Assembly (NCBI RefSeq): GCF_007741515.1
Contig: NZ_CP036263.1
Coordinates: 434,001-498,000 of the forward strand
Direction: 5' to 3'
Source: Adhaeretor mobilis
GTDB taxonomy: Bacteria; Planctomycetota; Planctomycetia; Pirellulales; Lacipirellulaceae
Length of the DNA stretch: 64,000 nucleotides
Shown here: piece after piece, positions 1 through 9,603 of the stretch
Numbering within the stretch: the stretch's first letter is position 1
Layout: every line of letters begins with the position of its first letter
Notes under the pieces: model-generated
Databases searched by the model: none
What the model was told of the DNA's origin: nothing
What the model saw: the letters and a program-made list of their open reading frames with translations, nothing else
Position numbers and translations under genes: made by a program

Positions 1-64
1 GGTAGCTGTCGCTCGGTTTGTGCGCGTGGGCTTGGTTGGTGCAGGAATGCCAACCAAAGAGTGT

Positions 65-140
65 CAATACAAGCACGCAGCGCAAGCAAGTGAATTGGTT
101 GCGAGGGTCATTCGCTTGCTTGCGCTGCGTGCTTGTATTG
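65..140. repeat. Long palindrome, family A
   Basis: Two 30-base arms (65-94 and 111-140) are reverse complements with one mismatch around a 16-base loop. The arms read into CAAGCACGCAGCGCAAGC. A second, more diverged copy lies at about 19428-19501 inside another palindrome, so this is a dispersed element rather than a one-off terminator. It lies just beyond the 3' end of the TPR gene and could also stop transcription, although no T-run follows either arm. The rest of bases 1-156 shows no gene. Confidence 0.85.
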
Positions 141-156
141 CTCCTGAACAGCATAA

Positions 157-1377
157 CTACTTGCCTTCTATCTGATTAAGCAATTTGTCGAATTGCACGT
201 CCTGCGTGCCATATTTTTCGAGGAATTCAATGACAGGCTTCGCTGCATCTGGGCGTTTGGCGGCGATGGCTGCTTCCAGCAAGTTGCGCGTGTCACGAGC
301 TTCTTTCTGCTTTTGCCAATTCTTTTGTGCGAGCTCCAGTGCCAGCAGCGGAACGTTCTCCAACTCTAGAGCATAGCGAGACTCGAACCGTCCATGCGGT
401 TCGCTGCCGCGCAGACGAATTTCTTGGAAGCGATTCTCTAGTTGCGACTGGTACTCATCGGCTAGCTTCTCGTCGCCCACTTGTTTCGCGGCGATAGCGG
501 CACGCAGTAGGCTACCTGTGTCGGCTGTGTGGTCACGCACTAGCTCCAGTGCTTCGTTCGCTCGATCTCGATCGAGCAAGAAATCTGTATAGGCACGCAT
601 GAGATAGCTGGGCCCCGGGTCGTCGCCGAGGCCTTCCAGATAGCTCTCCTCTGCTTGCTCGTCACGACCTAAGGCACGCGAGATTTCCGCCCGCATGGTG
701 AGCATCCAAGGCACAGTGCCTGGGTAGCGCTGCCTAGCTTCGGGAAGTTTTTGTTGAATCAAATCCAAAGCGGCCTCCGCATTCCCGGTGACGGCCAAGA
801 GAGGAACATTGCTGTACATAATCTCGACGGATCTGGCGAATTCGCTCAGTTTGTTGCGGGCTTCCAACGCCTCGTCGTACTTGCCTTGCACGCGGAGGAT
901 GTTAGAAATCTCGATCCACGCTTGCGCGTCACGCGGTTCTTGTTTTACGAATTGCCACAAATCGGCAAGCGCTTCGTCGTAGTCGTGGTCGGTTTCTTTG
1001 AGCTTCGCACGCAGCTTGAGAATATCTGCCGGTGCGTCGGCAGCATCCCACCAAGGCCCGAGCGCCGCACGGGCATAGCCATAGAAGCGCGGGTCGCCAT
1101 CCTGCTTGCCCATTTGCAAGTAGCGTGAGGCAACCGTGCGGGCGAGATCCAGATTCTTGGGATCATCGGCCAGTTGCTGCCGCATGGAAGTGAGCTCGTC
1201 CCCACCTGAGAGCAACGAGCGGGGCAAGGTTTCCAGCACTTCGTTGTCGTCTGACGGCAAGTAGGGTTCTGCCGCCGAGGCGCACCTAGCTAGTGCAAGC
1301 AATAGTAGAAGACTCGCGCAGAGACTCAGAGACGGCAGAGTTCTTGTTCTCGATGGGATGCGAGCAGTTGGATTCAT
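157..1377 (-). CDS. Secreted tetratricopeptide-repeat protein
   Basis: Encodes 406 residues from the ATG at 1377. The open frame extends upstream to 1581, but that part has no signal-like sequence and contains a repeat arm. From the chosen start there is a basic N-region, a leucine-rich hydrophobic core (about residues 14-30) and an Ala-rich likely signal peptidase site before AEPYL. The remainder is alpha-helical TPR-type sequence with repeated A-[LE]-x-Y/A patterns, for example around the AWIEISNILRVQGKYDEAL stretch. It probably acts as an exported scaffold. It lies downstream of the DUF4331 gene on the same strand, but a strong terminator separates them. Specific function unknown. Confidence 0.8.
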   Translation of the reverse strand: MNPTARIPSRTRTLPSLSLCASLLLLLALARCASAAEPYLPSDDNEVLETLPRSLLSGGDELTSMRQQLADDPKNLDLARTVASRYLQMGKQDGDPRFYGYARAALGPWWDAADAPADILKLRAKLKETDHDYDEALADLWQFVKQEPRDAQAWIEISNILRVQGKYDEALEARNKLSEFARSVEIMYSNVPLLAVTGNAEAALDLIQQKLPEARQRYPGTVPWMLTMRAEISRALGRDEQAEESYLEGLGDDPGPSYLMRAYTDFLLDRDRANEALELVRDHTADTGSLLRAAIAAKQVGDEKLADEYQSQLENRFQEIRLRGSEPHGRFESRYALELENVPLLALELAQKNWQKQKEARDTRNLLEAAIAAKRPDAAKPVIEFLEKYGTQDVQFDKLLNQIEGK

Positions 1378-1570
1378 GACACTAGTTGTACAGAACTTCA
1401 ATAGGTAGGCAAAGCAGTCGCAGTGGCTGGCTATCTCTAATGGCGGGTCATTGTTAGAACCACAGTGGACACGGAGGTTCACAGAGAACTGGTCAACGAG
1501 ACAGCCCGGCCTTTTCGTGTACTCCACATTTCCCCAATGGTAAGTGGAGGCCGAAACGCTTCGAAGCGAG

Positions 1571-1615
1571 AAAAATCCCACAGCGCCGGTCCACTTTGGA
1601 AGGCGCTGTGGGATT
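1571..1615 (-). terminator. Rho-independent terminator of the DUF4331 gene
   Basis: A perfect 14-bp stem (1574-1587 with 1602-1615) encloses a 14-base loop. Read on the minus strand it is followed by a run of T (complement of the A-run at 1571-1575). It sits 58 bases after the stop of the DUF4331 gene and before the TPR gene, so the two are probably separate transcripts. Confidence 0.85.
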
Positions 1616-1672
1616 CGACCAGTCAGTGTTGTTAGATCAAAGTTGCTAAGCCAGTTTCAGTAGATAATCTTA

Positions 1673-2725
1673 CTACGCAGACTTGCGTCGACGCCCCAAA
1701 CCGAGTGCAGTAATGCCAAGCCCCAGAAGAGCAACGCTCGTTGGTTCAGGAACCAACGCATTGTTGGCGGCTGCAAGGTAGGGAAATGCCCCCGGGAAGG
1801 CGACATCGTTGGTGTCCACTCCGTCGCCGATCGGCGTGCTGCTATTGGTAAGCAGCGTGAGCTCTGCGTCGATCACATCGTCAGCGAGCTGGCGACCGTT
1901 GAGGAAGCCACCGGCATTGGAAGTGTCAAAAGTAAGTACATCTGGCAGGAGAATGCTCGTAACCGTAGAGGCATGGGTCGAGTCGCCACCATTGAGCGCT
2001 TCGATCGTCGCTTGGACATCGGCACCGAATGTCCCGAAATCACCAGCAGGGGCAGCTTCATTGAACTCGTCCTTCCGCGCTGAAGGGATCAGAACGGTAT
2101 TGATCGCAGGGCGACCGATGCGATCGATTTGTCCACCGCTATCGGAGGTAGTGGCCCAGATGCCGATATTGGAATCGGCACCGTTGAGTTCCGAGCTAGG
2201 GACTTCCAGCACAATGGCTGAGACATCCAAACCAGCGAAAAAGTCGTCGCCGGTGAAGTTCAGGCCGTCGTTGAAACCGTTGAGGTCGAAGAAGAAGGGA
2301 TCTTCGAAGATACCTGCGGTCGAGGTATTACCCGCGCCTGTCGTCGTGGTGCCCAAAACGCCGGCCGTGTAGGCGGCACCATTTCGAGTGATCGTGTAGG
2401 CCTGAGCCAAAGACGCTATGGGGCCAAAGGTCGCGTTGTAGGTGACATCTGCTACAGCGTCGCCGTCGTTGTCGATGTTAAAGGTATAATTTGCACCGGT
2501 ATTGAAGAATTGCCCACTGATGGCACCCGCTCCAGGGTTGACCGTCATGATCAATACGGTGTTGTTGGGGTTGGCCGGCGATTGATAGGCATAGAGGTCG
2601 TTGATGTCAGTCGAGCCGTCGGCCATCACGTTGGGCGCATCCAGGTGATCGGCCGCGCGAGTATCTGCAGCAAAGGTAAGGAGAAACGCTGCGAGGAGCG
2701 TCGGTAAATAATAAATTTTGGACAT
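1673..2725 (-). CDS. DUF4331 family protein with PEP-CTERM anchor
   Basis: 350 residues. There is a signal peptide (about residues 1-24), then the DUF4331 opening DHLDAPNVMADGSTDINDLY and a beta-rich domain of about 290 residues, ending in VPEPTSVALLGLGITALGLG followed by basic residues. This is a canonical PEP-CTERM sorting signal, so the protein should be exported and processed by an exosortase/archaeosortase-type enzyme; none is encoded here. The biochemical role of DUF4331 is not known to me. The gene has its own terminator at 1571-1615. A TPR gene follows on the same strand, and I recall such pairings in other bacteria, but that is from memory. Confidence 0.9.
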   Translation of the reverse strand: MSKIYYLPTLLAAFLLTFAADTRAADHLDAPNVMADGSTDINDLYAYQSPANPNNTVLIMTVNPGAGAISGQFFNTGANYTFNIDNDGDAVADVTYNATFGPIASLAQAYTITRNGAAYTAGVLGTTTTGAGNTSTAGIFEDPFFFDLNGFNDGLNFTGDDFFAGLDVSAIVLEVPSSELNGADSNIGIWATTSDSGGQIDRIGRPAINTVLIPSARKDEFNEAAPAGDFGTFGADVQATIEALNGGDSTHASTVTSILLPDVLTFDTSNAGGFLNGRQLADDVIDAELTLLTNSSTPIGDGVDTNDVAFPGAFPYLAAANNALVPEPTSVALLGLGITALGLGRRRKSA

Positions 2726-3009
2726 GGTACCTCCCTAAAACGGATTACTTACGAGAGGCAAAATACCCCTCGCATGTAAACGATACGCATCGACCGACGG
2801 CTTGGATGCTCAATTCCAGCAAAGCAAACAGAACAATCGATCGAAACTCCAAGAAAACTCAAGCAAAACACGCCTAGAGCGGGTCGAAACATAACTCTTG
2901 AGTTGCCGAGAGTAGAAACTTCGCACACGGACAAAAGAATAGTACGGTCACAGGCCTGTAGTGGATTTGCTTTTCTTGAGAATCGCCAAAAAAGCAATTG
3001 TAGGCGAAG

Positions 3010-4221
3010 CTACGCGTAAAAAACGCGCGCAACCTCTTCGCAATGCAGCGCCAGCCACTGACGCCGCGTATAGACGGCATGCCCCAGAATGTGATGCCAG
3101 GGGCGCAAGCCCTGGTCGTGGTAATCGACCAGCAGCGTAGTGCCCGAGCCAGCGACACGACGGCCGTGGTGGATGCGTGAGAGCAGCCATTCGCTCTCCA
3201 AGTCTGCTTCTAATAGTTTCGCCAGAGATAAGTCGGCCAGCAACATTCTTAGCGCGAATGGCACCGGCGGGAAGTTCGTACCGGCAATGCCTACTTGATG
3301 TACGTAGTCACCGGCCGTTGCACAGGCGAGCTGCAATGGGTGAAATTGTTGCGGGCCGAGGTAATTTGCATCTCCCTTTTCAGAAGAAGATGTTGCGCGC
3401 AATGGTGTTGCTTCGGGCCGATGATTCACGAAGCTCAGGAGCTTGTCCGTTGATTCGGGCCAGGCGTAACGCAGCGGCGTGCCGAACGTCACGTAGTCAA
3501 CCTTCCAGCTTCGTAGTGGATGGGCGCCATCCGCCAAGATTGCTCGGGCCTGTTCCCAAGCGGGTAGGCTGACGTCCTTGGAATTCCAGCTCTTGTAGTA
3601 GCGCTGGGAGTGCGTGAAGAAGTGACCTCGGGCTTTTTCTCCTGCCGCCAGCAAATTGGCCAGCAGTGCCAACACATTGCCGCCGTGGCTATGTCCCCAC
3701 AACTGGAAGCGTGGGCGCAACGGATGATCGAGTGCCTCTGGCGTGTTGGTCGCGTGGTCCGCTAGTTGAATCAGCAGGCGAATGGCTCCGTCCGCGCGGC
3801 CGATATGGTTGTTGAGTCCTGACCAATTGAAGAGGTGAACAGGAATCGGCCACTTGCGGCTTAGACGTCCCGAGAGCGCTGTTTCAAAATCCTTCGCAAA
3901 TCTCGGCGTGTAGTTACCCGTTTCACGAGCAAAGAAATCGAACACGCGTTTGCGCGCGTGCTGTAAGCCTTCGCCAAGAGCCGGCGCGTAGCGGGCAAGT
4001 TCGGTCAACATGCCGAAAGTATCCGTGCCGGCGAAGGTGCCATGCACGCAGTAGATGGCCGCTACGTTGGCATCGTTGTAAATTTCTCCAGCGGCTGCGA
4101 TGCGCGCAGCGAATTGCTCGCTATCTGGGCTCGCTGGCTCGGGGCGAGGGAGCAAATGGTACGGCGAAGTGGGGCGCTGCGAGTGGTACGCTAGGTGTCG
4201 AAATGGGTTGGTCGACGGCAT
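3010..4221 (-). CDS. Alpha/beta-hydrolase fold protein (lipase/esterase-like)
   Basis: 403 residues. YCVHGTFAG (HG at residues 60-61) resembles the strand and oxyanion loop of alpha/beta hydrolases, and LWGHSHGGNV gives the G-x-S-x-G nucleophile elbow with Ser178. No signal peptide is visible, so it is probably cytoplasmic; the substrate is unknown. The ATG at 4221 lies 101 bases inside the upstream metallophosphoesterase gene in another frame. This is unusually long for an operon overlap, and a start at a later non-ATG codon before the VHGTF motif cannot be excluded. The pair is presumably co-transcribed and may be translationally coupled. Confidence 0.75.
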   Translation of the reverse strand: MPSTNPFRHLAYHSQRPTSPYHLLPRPEPASPDSEQFAARIAAAGEIYNDANVAAIYCVHGTFAGTDTFGMLTELARYAPALGEGLQHARKRVFDFFARETGNYTPRFAKDFETALSGRLSRKWPIPVHLFNWSGLNNHIGRADGAIRLLIQLADHATNTPEALDHPLRPRFQLWGHSHGGNVLALLANLLAAGEKARGHFFTHSQRYYKSWNSKDVSLPAWEQARAILADGAHPLRSWKVDYVTFGTPLRYAWPESTDKLLSFVNHRPEATPLRATSSSEKGDANYLGPQQFHPLQLACATAGDYVHQVGIAGTNFPPVPFALRMLLADLSLAKLLEADLESEWLLSRIHHGRRVAGSGTTLLVDYHDQGLRPWHHILGHAVYTRRQWLALHCEEVARVFYA

Positions 4222-5716
4222 AGCTTCTACTGGTCGCAGGCTGTGAGGTGGTGGGTTGCAATGCGGCGATTGGGGCGGGCTGAACTACCGCTGGTTGCGT
4301 AGCGACTGGCTGAATGATGGGCGACGGCGTTTGCTCGACAGGACGATCCACGCGATGTGTCACTCCGCCCAACGTGGCAATGCCAAGGGTGCCGGTCCAT
4401 GTTTCAAACGGTTTGCCGCGACGTTCATCGTCTTTGAAGAACGCTAGATAGCTTAGCGTATCGGCGGCAATAAATTCATGCTCCCTCGACGAAAATCGTG
4501 TTTGCTCGTGAACCCGTCGCCACGTGCCAGAGTTAAAGTACGTCTGGTGCAGCACAAAACCTTCTGCATAGCTGGCATCCAGCGGCACCATCTCCGAGTG
4601 GTGGGTGTGCCCGTAGACGATGTGCTTCGCCCGACGATTGCGAAAATCTTGCTCCGCCAGCGCGTGCATGTAGTAGGAACTACTGCTTGCACCGCGAAGT
4701 TCACAGATCCATTCTGCCACCCAACTAGCCCATCCGACGGAGAGACGACGGCTGAATTTCAACGCCTTCTGCAAACCGTCCACAATATCCACGGGGCACC
4801 AAGTGTCACGTTCGCGTACGAATGGTTGCTCCAGGAATTCATCAGCTAGTTCGTCCCAAATCTTCTTCACTTGCTTGCGCACCGCAGGCTGTGGGCAGGC
4901 GCGCTCGAGGAGTCCATCGATCCACACGGGCACTAACAACAACGGGCGGATGTTGTCGATTTCGCGTAGACCAGCCAGTGCGCTTAGCGGCAAGTCGTCG
5001 CCCAATTCGCGTTCGACTTGCAGGCCGAAGCGATTGAGCAACTCGATGACAATCACGTCGCCGAGGCTGCTGCTGTTGCGATCTCCCTCGAAGTTAAACG
5101 GGTCGAACACGTCGCCGTGGCGTGCGAACACTTTGTGACGTCGCATACTTTGCAGCAGCTCGTTGCTTTCCCACGGCTCGTGTGGGAATGGCGCATCAGG
5201 GTAGGTTGCCAATCCCATGTGTGTCGCGACTTGACTACGCAGGCGATTATATTTCTCACCGGGCAGATGGAAAAACCAATCATGATTGCCCACCATATAG
5301 TGCGTGCGCACGGGGACCGGGATCGTTAGCTCTGTGACAGGGCGTCCATCGCGCGTGGCACAGGGAATGGTAACTCCATCGCGTGCGAGACGGCGAAACT
5401 GACTAAATGAGCGATCGTTCTGCCGAAGTGTTTCCGCAGTGATCTCTGCGACTGTGCTGAAGAATCCTTCGTCGGTCGGATCGCCCCAAGGCCGGGCCGT
5501 CGTCTTCAGCCAACGATTCGAGCGTATCACGTCAAGTACATCGCCCAACAGGACGAGATCGATCTGCTCGATCGGCTCGTAGCGACCATCACGTCGGAAT
5601 GAAGCCGCGGCTGCGAGATCGGCCAACCGTTCGCCCAGAAGTTCGAACGCACCGGGCGAAATGGTTTGGCCACTTGTGCCGTCGGTCAGATGAAGATCGC
5701 TGATAATGACCAGCAT
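4121..5716 (-). CDS. Calcineurin-like metallophosphoesterase
   Basis: 531 residues. The metal-binding motifs occur in family order: D-L-H (SDLHL, residues 6-10), GD (58-59), GNHD (143-146), HGD (200-202) and GHTHH (369-373). These support a dinuclear-metal phosphoesterase; the substrate cannot be read from sequence. There is no signal peptide. After about residue 440 the chain becomes a Pro/Ala/Gln-rich low-complexity tail, and the coding DNA for that tail overlaps the start of the downstream hydrolase gene. ATG start at 5716. Confidence 0.88.
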   Translation of the reverse strand: MLVIISDLHLTDGTSGQTISPGAFELLGERLADLAAAASFRRDGRYEPIEQIDLVLLGDVLDVIRSNRWLKTTARPWGDPTDEGFFSTVAEITAETLRQNDRSFSQFRRLARDGVTIPCATRDGRPVTELTIPVPVRTHYMVGNHDWFFHLPGEKYNRLRSQVATHMGLATYPDAPFPHEPWESNELLQSMRRHKVFARHGDVFDPFNFEGDRNSSSLGDVIVIELLNRFGLQVERELGDDLPLSALAGLREIDNIRPLLLVPVWIDGLLERACPQPAVRKQVKKIWDELADEFLEQPFVRERDTWCPVDIVDGLQKALKFSRRLSVGWASWVAEWICELRGASSSSYYMHALAEQDFRNRRAKHIVYGHTHHSEMVPLDASYAEGFVLHQTYFNSGTWRRVHEQTRFSSREHEFIAADTLSYLAFFKDDERRGKPFETWTGTLGIATLGGVTHRVDRPVEQTPSPIIQPVATQPAVVQPAPIAALQPTTSQPATSRSYAVDQPISTPSVPLAAPHFAVPFAPSPRASEPR

Positions 5717-5949
5717 GAGAACACCACGAACTTGCCTGCGAGAGTAGAAGAGACGCTTCTCCTTTCATCGGCAAACAGCAAGGTAGTCCGTGAGGATTGT
5801 TGCGGGTTCGTGTAATGTGATAGCAGTTGGTTAGATACCGACGTACTCGAGCACTCCTTAGCACCCAGCGCAAGCTGGGGATTCGAATCCCCAGTGCTAG
5901 CTGCCTTCTTGCTCACACCCTTCTTGGCCCTACGTAGTGCAAGCACGCG
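5717..5949. other. Intergenic region with nested hairpins
   Basis: No gene is supported here. The stretch contains the perfect 20-base palindrome CTGGGGATTCGAATCCCCAG at 5875-5894, preceded by a CCAGC-GCAA-GCTGG hairpin, with outer arms AGCAC/GTGCT. The core resembles a tRNA T-arm, but a complete cloverleaf could not be drawn. Confidence 0.5.
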
Positions 5950-8433
5950 CTACTGGTCCTTCTCCCGGTAGGTGCTCTTCAAGTACGCCACCAAGTCGAG
6001 AATCTCTTCTTGCGTGAGATTATCCAGCAAGCCCTCGGGCATCATGGAAACGTCCGAGGGTTGAGTCGCTTCGACTTGGTTGATGTTGATCGTAGTAAAG
6101 TTGCCCGGGTCGGTCATGTCGCTTTGAATCATGCGGTCATGGCCGCTCAAATTCGCAACGCGACCAACTACCGTGCGGCCGTCGTCCATGTAGAAGATGC
6201 TAGCGGCGTACTGGTCGGAAATCACTTTGCTAGGGTTGAGGATTGAATCAAGCAAGTCGTGCGTGTTGAAGCGATGTCCGGCAGGAGTAAGGTCAGGCCC
6301 CACGGATCCGCCCTCGCCCTGGATGCGGTGGCATTTGAAGCACGCTGCCGTAGCAAACATCTTCTTGCCGTTGGCTAGGTCACGGTTTTCGAAAACCACG
6401 TCGTCCTCGGGCACGAGATCTGCGAGCTTCCACTTGTTCACAAAGGGTCGAGCTTTCAATTGAGCGTAGGGATCGGTTTGCTCTACCTTCTTGTTGAGAA
6501 TCTCTGTGAGCGACTTCCTATCCTCCGGATTGAGCCTTTCAACGGCATGATTGCGAATACTCAGGAGATAGTCACTAAATGTGTGACCACCACGCGAGCC
6601 ACCCATCTCCAGAAACCATTGAAAGTACCGCTCTCGCAAAGACTGCGTCCAACCTACACTCGCGTCGCTAAGTATCTTTGCGTAAGCAATTTGCCGCTCC
6701 GCAGCACTCGGGTTTAGAAGTAACTCGACTGTTTTCTCAGTGGCGGCAGGTGACTCCGCCGCGACGAGTAGTGTGGCGAGTTCGCGATCAATCGCTTGAT
6801 TGTCCGTGGGAAAATACGCTTCTAACTGGCGAATCCTTCCCTTGGTCTCCTCCGTCGTTCTTCCGAGACGGCAGAGTACCAGGCCGTAGTTTCTCAGCAG
6901 GTGAATACGTTGCTGCGTGGTGAGCTTTTTCCAATCGAGTCGTGCGAGCGCCGCGACGGCACCGGCTTGGTGGTTCTCCTTGCCGCTGTGAGCGAGTGCG
7001 GTGATTGATTCTAAAGTTCGCTGCGGATCGGTCTCGTCGGTAGCTCGGCTGGCCCAGATGTCTACGGACTGGTGCTCCAAGGCAATGCGCGCTGCGTAAC
7101 GCACGAAGAGATCATCGTGTGAAAGGTATTCCCACAGATCGTCCAAATCGGGGGATGCGCCGGGCCTATGAAATGCTTCCAGCTCGCGGCGTAACTCGGC
7201 AACCGGTTCTGGCGGCGGGTAGTCGCCCGGGGCGGTTGATTCTCCGCCGACGTAGCTAATGCGATAGAGTCCCGACTGGGCACCCCGACCACCGATCAGA
7301 AAGTACATCGCCCCATCAATCGGATTGATCACCATGTCGGTCACAGGCAGAGCCGCTGCCGAGCAGAACTTTTCCTTGGTGGCTTCAAAGCTTGCGCCGT
7401 CCGGCTTGAGATGAACTGCGTAGATCATGCCGTAGCTCCAGTCGGCAACGAACAGCGCGTGTTGATACTTTGCCGGAAAGGCGGCACCGGTGCCAAAGGT
7501 TACGCCCGTGGGGCTACCGGGGCCGATGTTCTCGACCGGTGGCACGCTATCGGGGTAGTACTCAGGCCACTTGCCAGAGCCGTATCGCCAACCAAATTCG
7601 CTGCCACTAACTGCGTGACAAATACGCGTGGGGCGGTACCAGGGAAGACCGATGTCCCACTCCATGTCGGCATCGTAGGTGAATAGCTCGCCGTTAGGAT
7701 CCAACGCGATGTCGTACTCATTACGATAGCCGGCCGAGAGGAGTTCGAACGATTTGCCTTCCGGGTCGACCTTACAGATCCAACCGCCCGGTGCCATGCG
7801 CCCGTTGGCGTGGCCGGCAGGATCAGGGAGACGTGGAAGCACTTGATCTTCCTGCCAGTGCTGCGGGAGACGCGAAGCGGCCAACTCTGGCAGCGTCGTG
7901 TGGTTGCCTGCGCAAAGATAAAGCGACTGTCCGTCAGGGCTGAGAATGACGGCGTGCGGTCCGTGTTCTCCGCCACCTTCAAACTCACGCAGCAGTTTCA
8001 CTTCATCGTATTGGTCGTCGCCGTTGGTGTCGCGAACGCGATAAAAGCCGGTGGCAAGGTCGTCTGACTTGATGCCGTACGAAACGACATAAAGGCTATC
8101 GAATGCGCACAGCAAACCTTGGGCGGCACCGATGTTGAGATCGATCGGTTCCACTTTGGTTTCGTCTGTAGCATCCCCTCCTGGAGGCGGCGTGACGCGA
8201 TAGAGCTTGCCGCCTTGATCCGACACAATCAATCGTCCTTGAGGATCGCTGGTGATCGATACCCAGGAACCTTGCTCATTGGGAACGCTGTAGAGTAGCT
8301 CCGCACTGAAACCGGGCAGCACTTGCAGTTTATCCGTGGGAGTAGCTTCTGCCAGCGCAGGACGGAGTAGTTGGCTCCATAGCAGAAGAACAAGTGCACA
8401 TCGAAGCGCTAGGAGATTTCGGTCGTTAGGCAT
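5950..8433 (-). CDS. PVC-type haem-binding protein: beta-propeller/HEAT region plus cytochrome c
   Basis: 827 residues with a signal peptide (about 1-28). The N-terminal half (about 35-390) resembles the sugar-dehydrogenase/NHL-type propeller of planctomycete membrane-bound dehydrogenase proteins. The middle is helical and repeat-like. The C-terminus carries a c-type haem site CFKCH (residues 698-702), followed by GPDLTPAGHRF and a Met-containing SMMPEGL loop as likely distal ligand. This is the common PVC haem-binding architecture, inferred to pass electrons from periplasmic sugar oxidation. It is divergent from a DUF1080 gene 168 bases away, and the two families often co-occur in planctomycetes. 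Substrate unknown. Confidence 0.88.
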   Translation of the reverse strand: MPNDRNLLALRCALVLLLWSQLLRPALAEATPTDKLQVLPGFSAELLYSVPNEQGSWVSITSDPQGRLIVSDQGGKLYRVTPPPGGDATDETKVEPIDLNIGAAQGLLCAFDSLYVVSYGIKSDDLATGFYRVRDTNGDDQYDEVKLLREFEGGGEHGPHAVILSPDGQSLYLCAGNHTTLPELAASRLPQHWQEDQVLPRLPDPAGHANGRMAPGGWICKVDPEGKSFELLSAGYRNEYDIALDPNGELFTYDADMEWDIGLPWYRPTRICHAVSGSEFGWRYGSGKWPEYYPDSVPPVENIGPGSPTGVTFGTGAAFPAKYQHALFVADWSYGMIYAVHLKPDGASFEATKEKFCSAAALPVTDMVINPIDGAMYFLIGGRGAQSGLYRISYVGGESTAPGDYPPPEPVAELRRELEAFHRPGASPDLDDLWEYLSHDDLFVRYAARIALEHQSVDIWASRATDETDPQRTLESITALAHSGKENHQAGAVAALARLDWKKLTTQQRIHLLRNYGLVLCRLGRTTEETKGRIRQLEAYFPTDNQAIDRELATLLVAAESPAATEKTVELLLNPSAAERQIAYAKILSDASVGWTQSLRERYFQWFLEMGGSRGGHTFSDYLLSIRNHAVERLNPEDRKSLTEILNKKVEQTDPYAQLKARPFVNKWKLADLVPEDDVVFENRDLANGKKMFATAACFKCHRIQGEGGSVGPDLTPAGHRFNTHDLLDSILNPSKVISDQYAASIFYMDDGRTVVGRVANLSGHDRMIQSDMTDPGNFTTININQVEATQPSDVSMMPEGLLDNLTQEEILDLVAYLKSTYREKDQ

Positions 8434-8601
8434 CAGTGCTTTCAGTCTTGGTGGTATACTAGGTGGCCCTGGTTCGGCAACCTGCAGCGTGGTCGCAATC
8501 AGGGCCTACTGTATGTTATAGTTAGTCTTTGGCATACGTCTCAAGCATTATTGACTTAGAGCCTGGCCAAATTTCTTCATTAACTTCTTCGAGGTTTCCC
8601 C

Positions 8602-9438
8602 GTGAATGCTCTTCGATATTGCTTCCTGCTCTCAACCTTCGCCCTAGGTTGCGTTCTAGAGCAACCTTGCCTCGCCAATGAAGCGAATGAGGCCGCCAAG
8701 GCGGATATCATCGAGCCAGATGGGGCGACACCCCAGGGAGGAAAATGGATCCAGCTGTTCAACGGTAAGAATCTCGATGGTTGGACTCCTAAGTTTAAAG
8801 GACATGAGCTAGGCGAAAATTTTCGCAATACGTTTCGCGTGGAAGATGGCGTGCTCAAAGCGAAGTTCGACAACTGGGAGACCTTCGACAACGAACAATT
8901 CGGCCATTTGTTTTACGAGAAACCGTTCTCGCACTACCGGTTGCGGGCAGAGTACCGCTTTGTGGGCGATCAAGTGGAAAACGCACCGGGCTGGGCAATA
9001 CGCAATAACGGGCTCATGATTCACGGCCAAACGGCTAAGAGCATGAAGCTCGACCAAAAGTTTCCTGATTGTATCGAAGTCCAACTCCTCGGCGGTACGG
9101 GCGAGGGGGAGCGGGGTACCTTAAATGTAGTGACTCCCCAAACGCACGTGGTGATCGACGGCAAGCTGAACAAGACGCACGTGATCGAGCGCCACGGACC
9201 CACCTTTCATGGGGATCAATGGGTGACGGTCGAGGTGGAAGTTCACGGTAACGATTTGCTCAAGCACTTTGCCTACGTAGATGGGGGAAAAGTACTCGTC
9301 GCAGAATACACGAAGCCTCAACTCGACGACGGTACCATGCTCAGCGGCGGTACGATCAGCATCCAAGCCGAGACGCATCCGACGGAGTTTCGGAAAATTG
9401 AGTTGTTGGAGTTGAAGAAAGTGGGCAGTGGGAAGTAG
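8602..9438 (+). CDS. DUF1080 (3-keto-disaccharide hydrolase-like) secreted protein
   Basis: 278 residues from a GTG at 8602, with GAGG at 8591-8594 as ribosome binding site. A signal peptide (about residues 1-22) precedes WIQLFNGKNLDGW, the characteristic DUF1080 opening. The rest follows the concanavalin-like fold pattern: VEDGVLKA, YRLRAEYRF, NNGLMIHG, DCIEVQLLGG and a final GTISIQAETHPTEFRKIELL strand pair. Members characterised elsewhere act on 3-keto-glycosides, but many are unassigned. It is divergent from the PVC cytochrome gene, which suggests a shared role in sugar oxidation or hydrolysis. Confidence 0.88.
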   Translation: MNALRYCFLLSTFALGCVLEQPCLANEANEAAKADIIEPDGATPQGGKWIQLFNGKNLDGWTPKFKGHELGENFRNTFRVEDGVLKAKFDNWETFDNEQFGHLFYEKPFSHYRLRAEYRFVGDQVENAPGWAIRNNGLMIHGQTAKSMKLDQKFPDCIEVQLLGGTGEGERGTLNVVTPQTHVVIDGKLNKTHVIERHGPTFHGDQWVTVEVEVHGNDLLKHFAYVDGGKVLVAEYTKPQLDDGTMLSGGTISIQAETHPTEFRKIELLELKKVGSGK

Positions 9439-9453
9439 GCATGTGGCAGTGTT

Positions 9454-9603
9454 TAGGGTCTGCCGAGTGGAGCGAGGCGTACCGGGTGTAGGTAATGACC
9501 AATGACCAATGCACGTTCGCCAGTCACTTGCGATTGGTTATTGGTCATTCGAATTTGGTCATTCTCTGGAAGGTATGCCTCGCTCCACTCGGCAATACCC
9601 TAC
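9454..9603. repeat. Family D palindrome with a second palindrome in its loop
   Basis: Outer arms 9454-9483 and 9572-9603 match the family D hairpin at 53139-53216 (core TGCCGAGTGGAGCGAGGC). Here the loop is 88 bases instead of 14 and holds an unrelated inverted repeat based on AATGACCAATGACCAAT and ATTGGTTATTGGTCATT (about 9492-9551). The rest of the gap to 10054 has a short ATGGACGTCCAT palindrome near 9629-9640 and no supported gene. Confidence 0.8.

Noticed and set aside
1378..1581. N-terminal extension of the TPR protein
   Set aside because: The extension has no protein features and includes an arm of a dispersed repeat; the internal ATG gives a signal peptide.
5815..5910. Possible tRNA around a GGGGATTCGAATCCCC core
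   Set aside because: The core looks like a T-arm, but acceptor, D and anticodon arms could not be paired, and the core is a plain palindrome.
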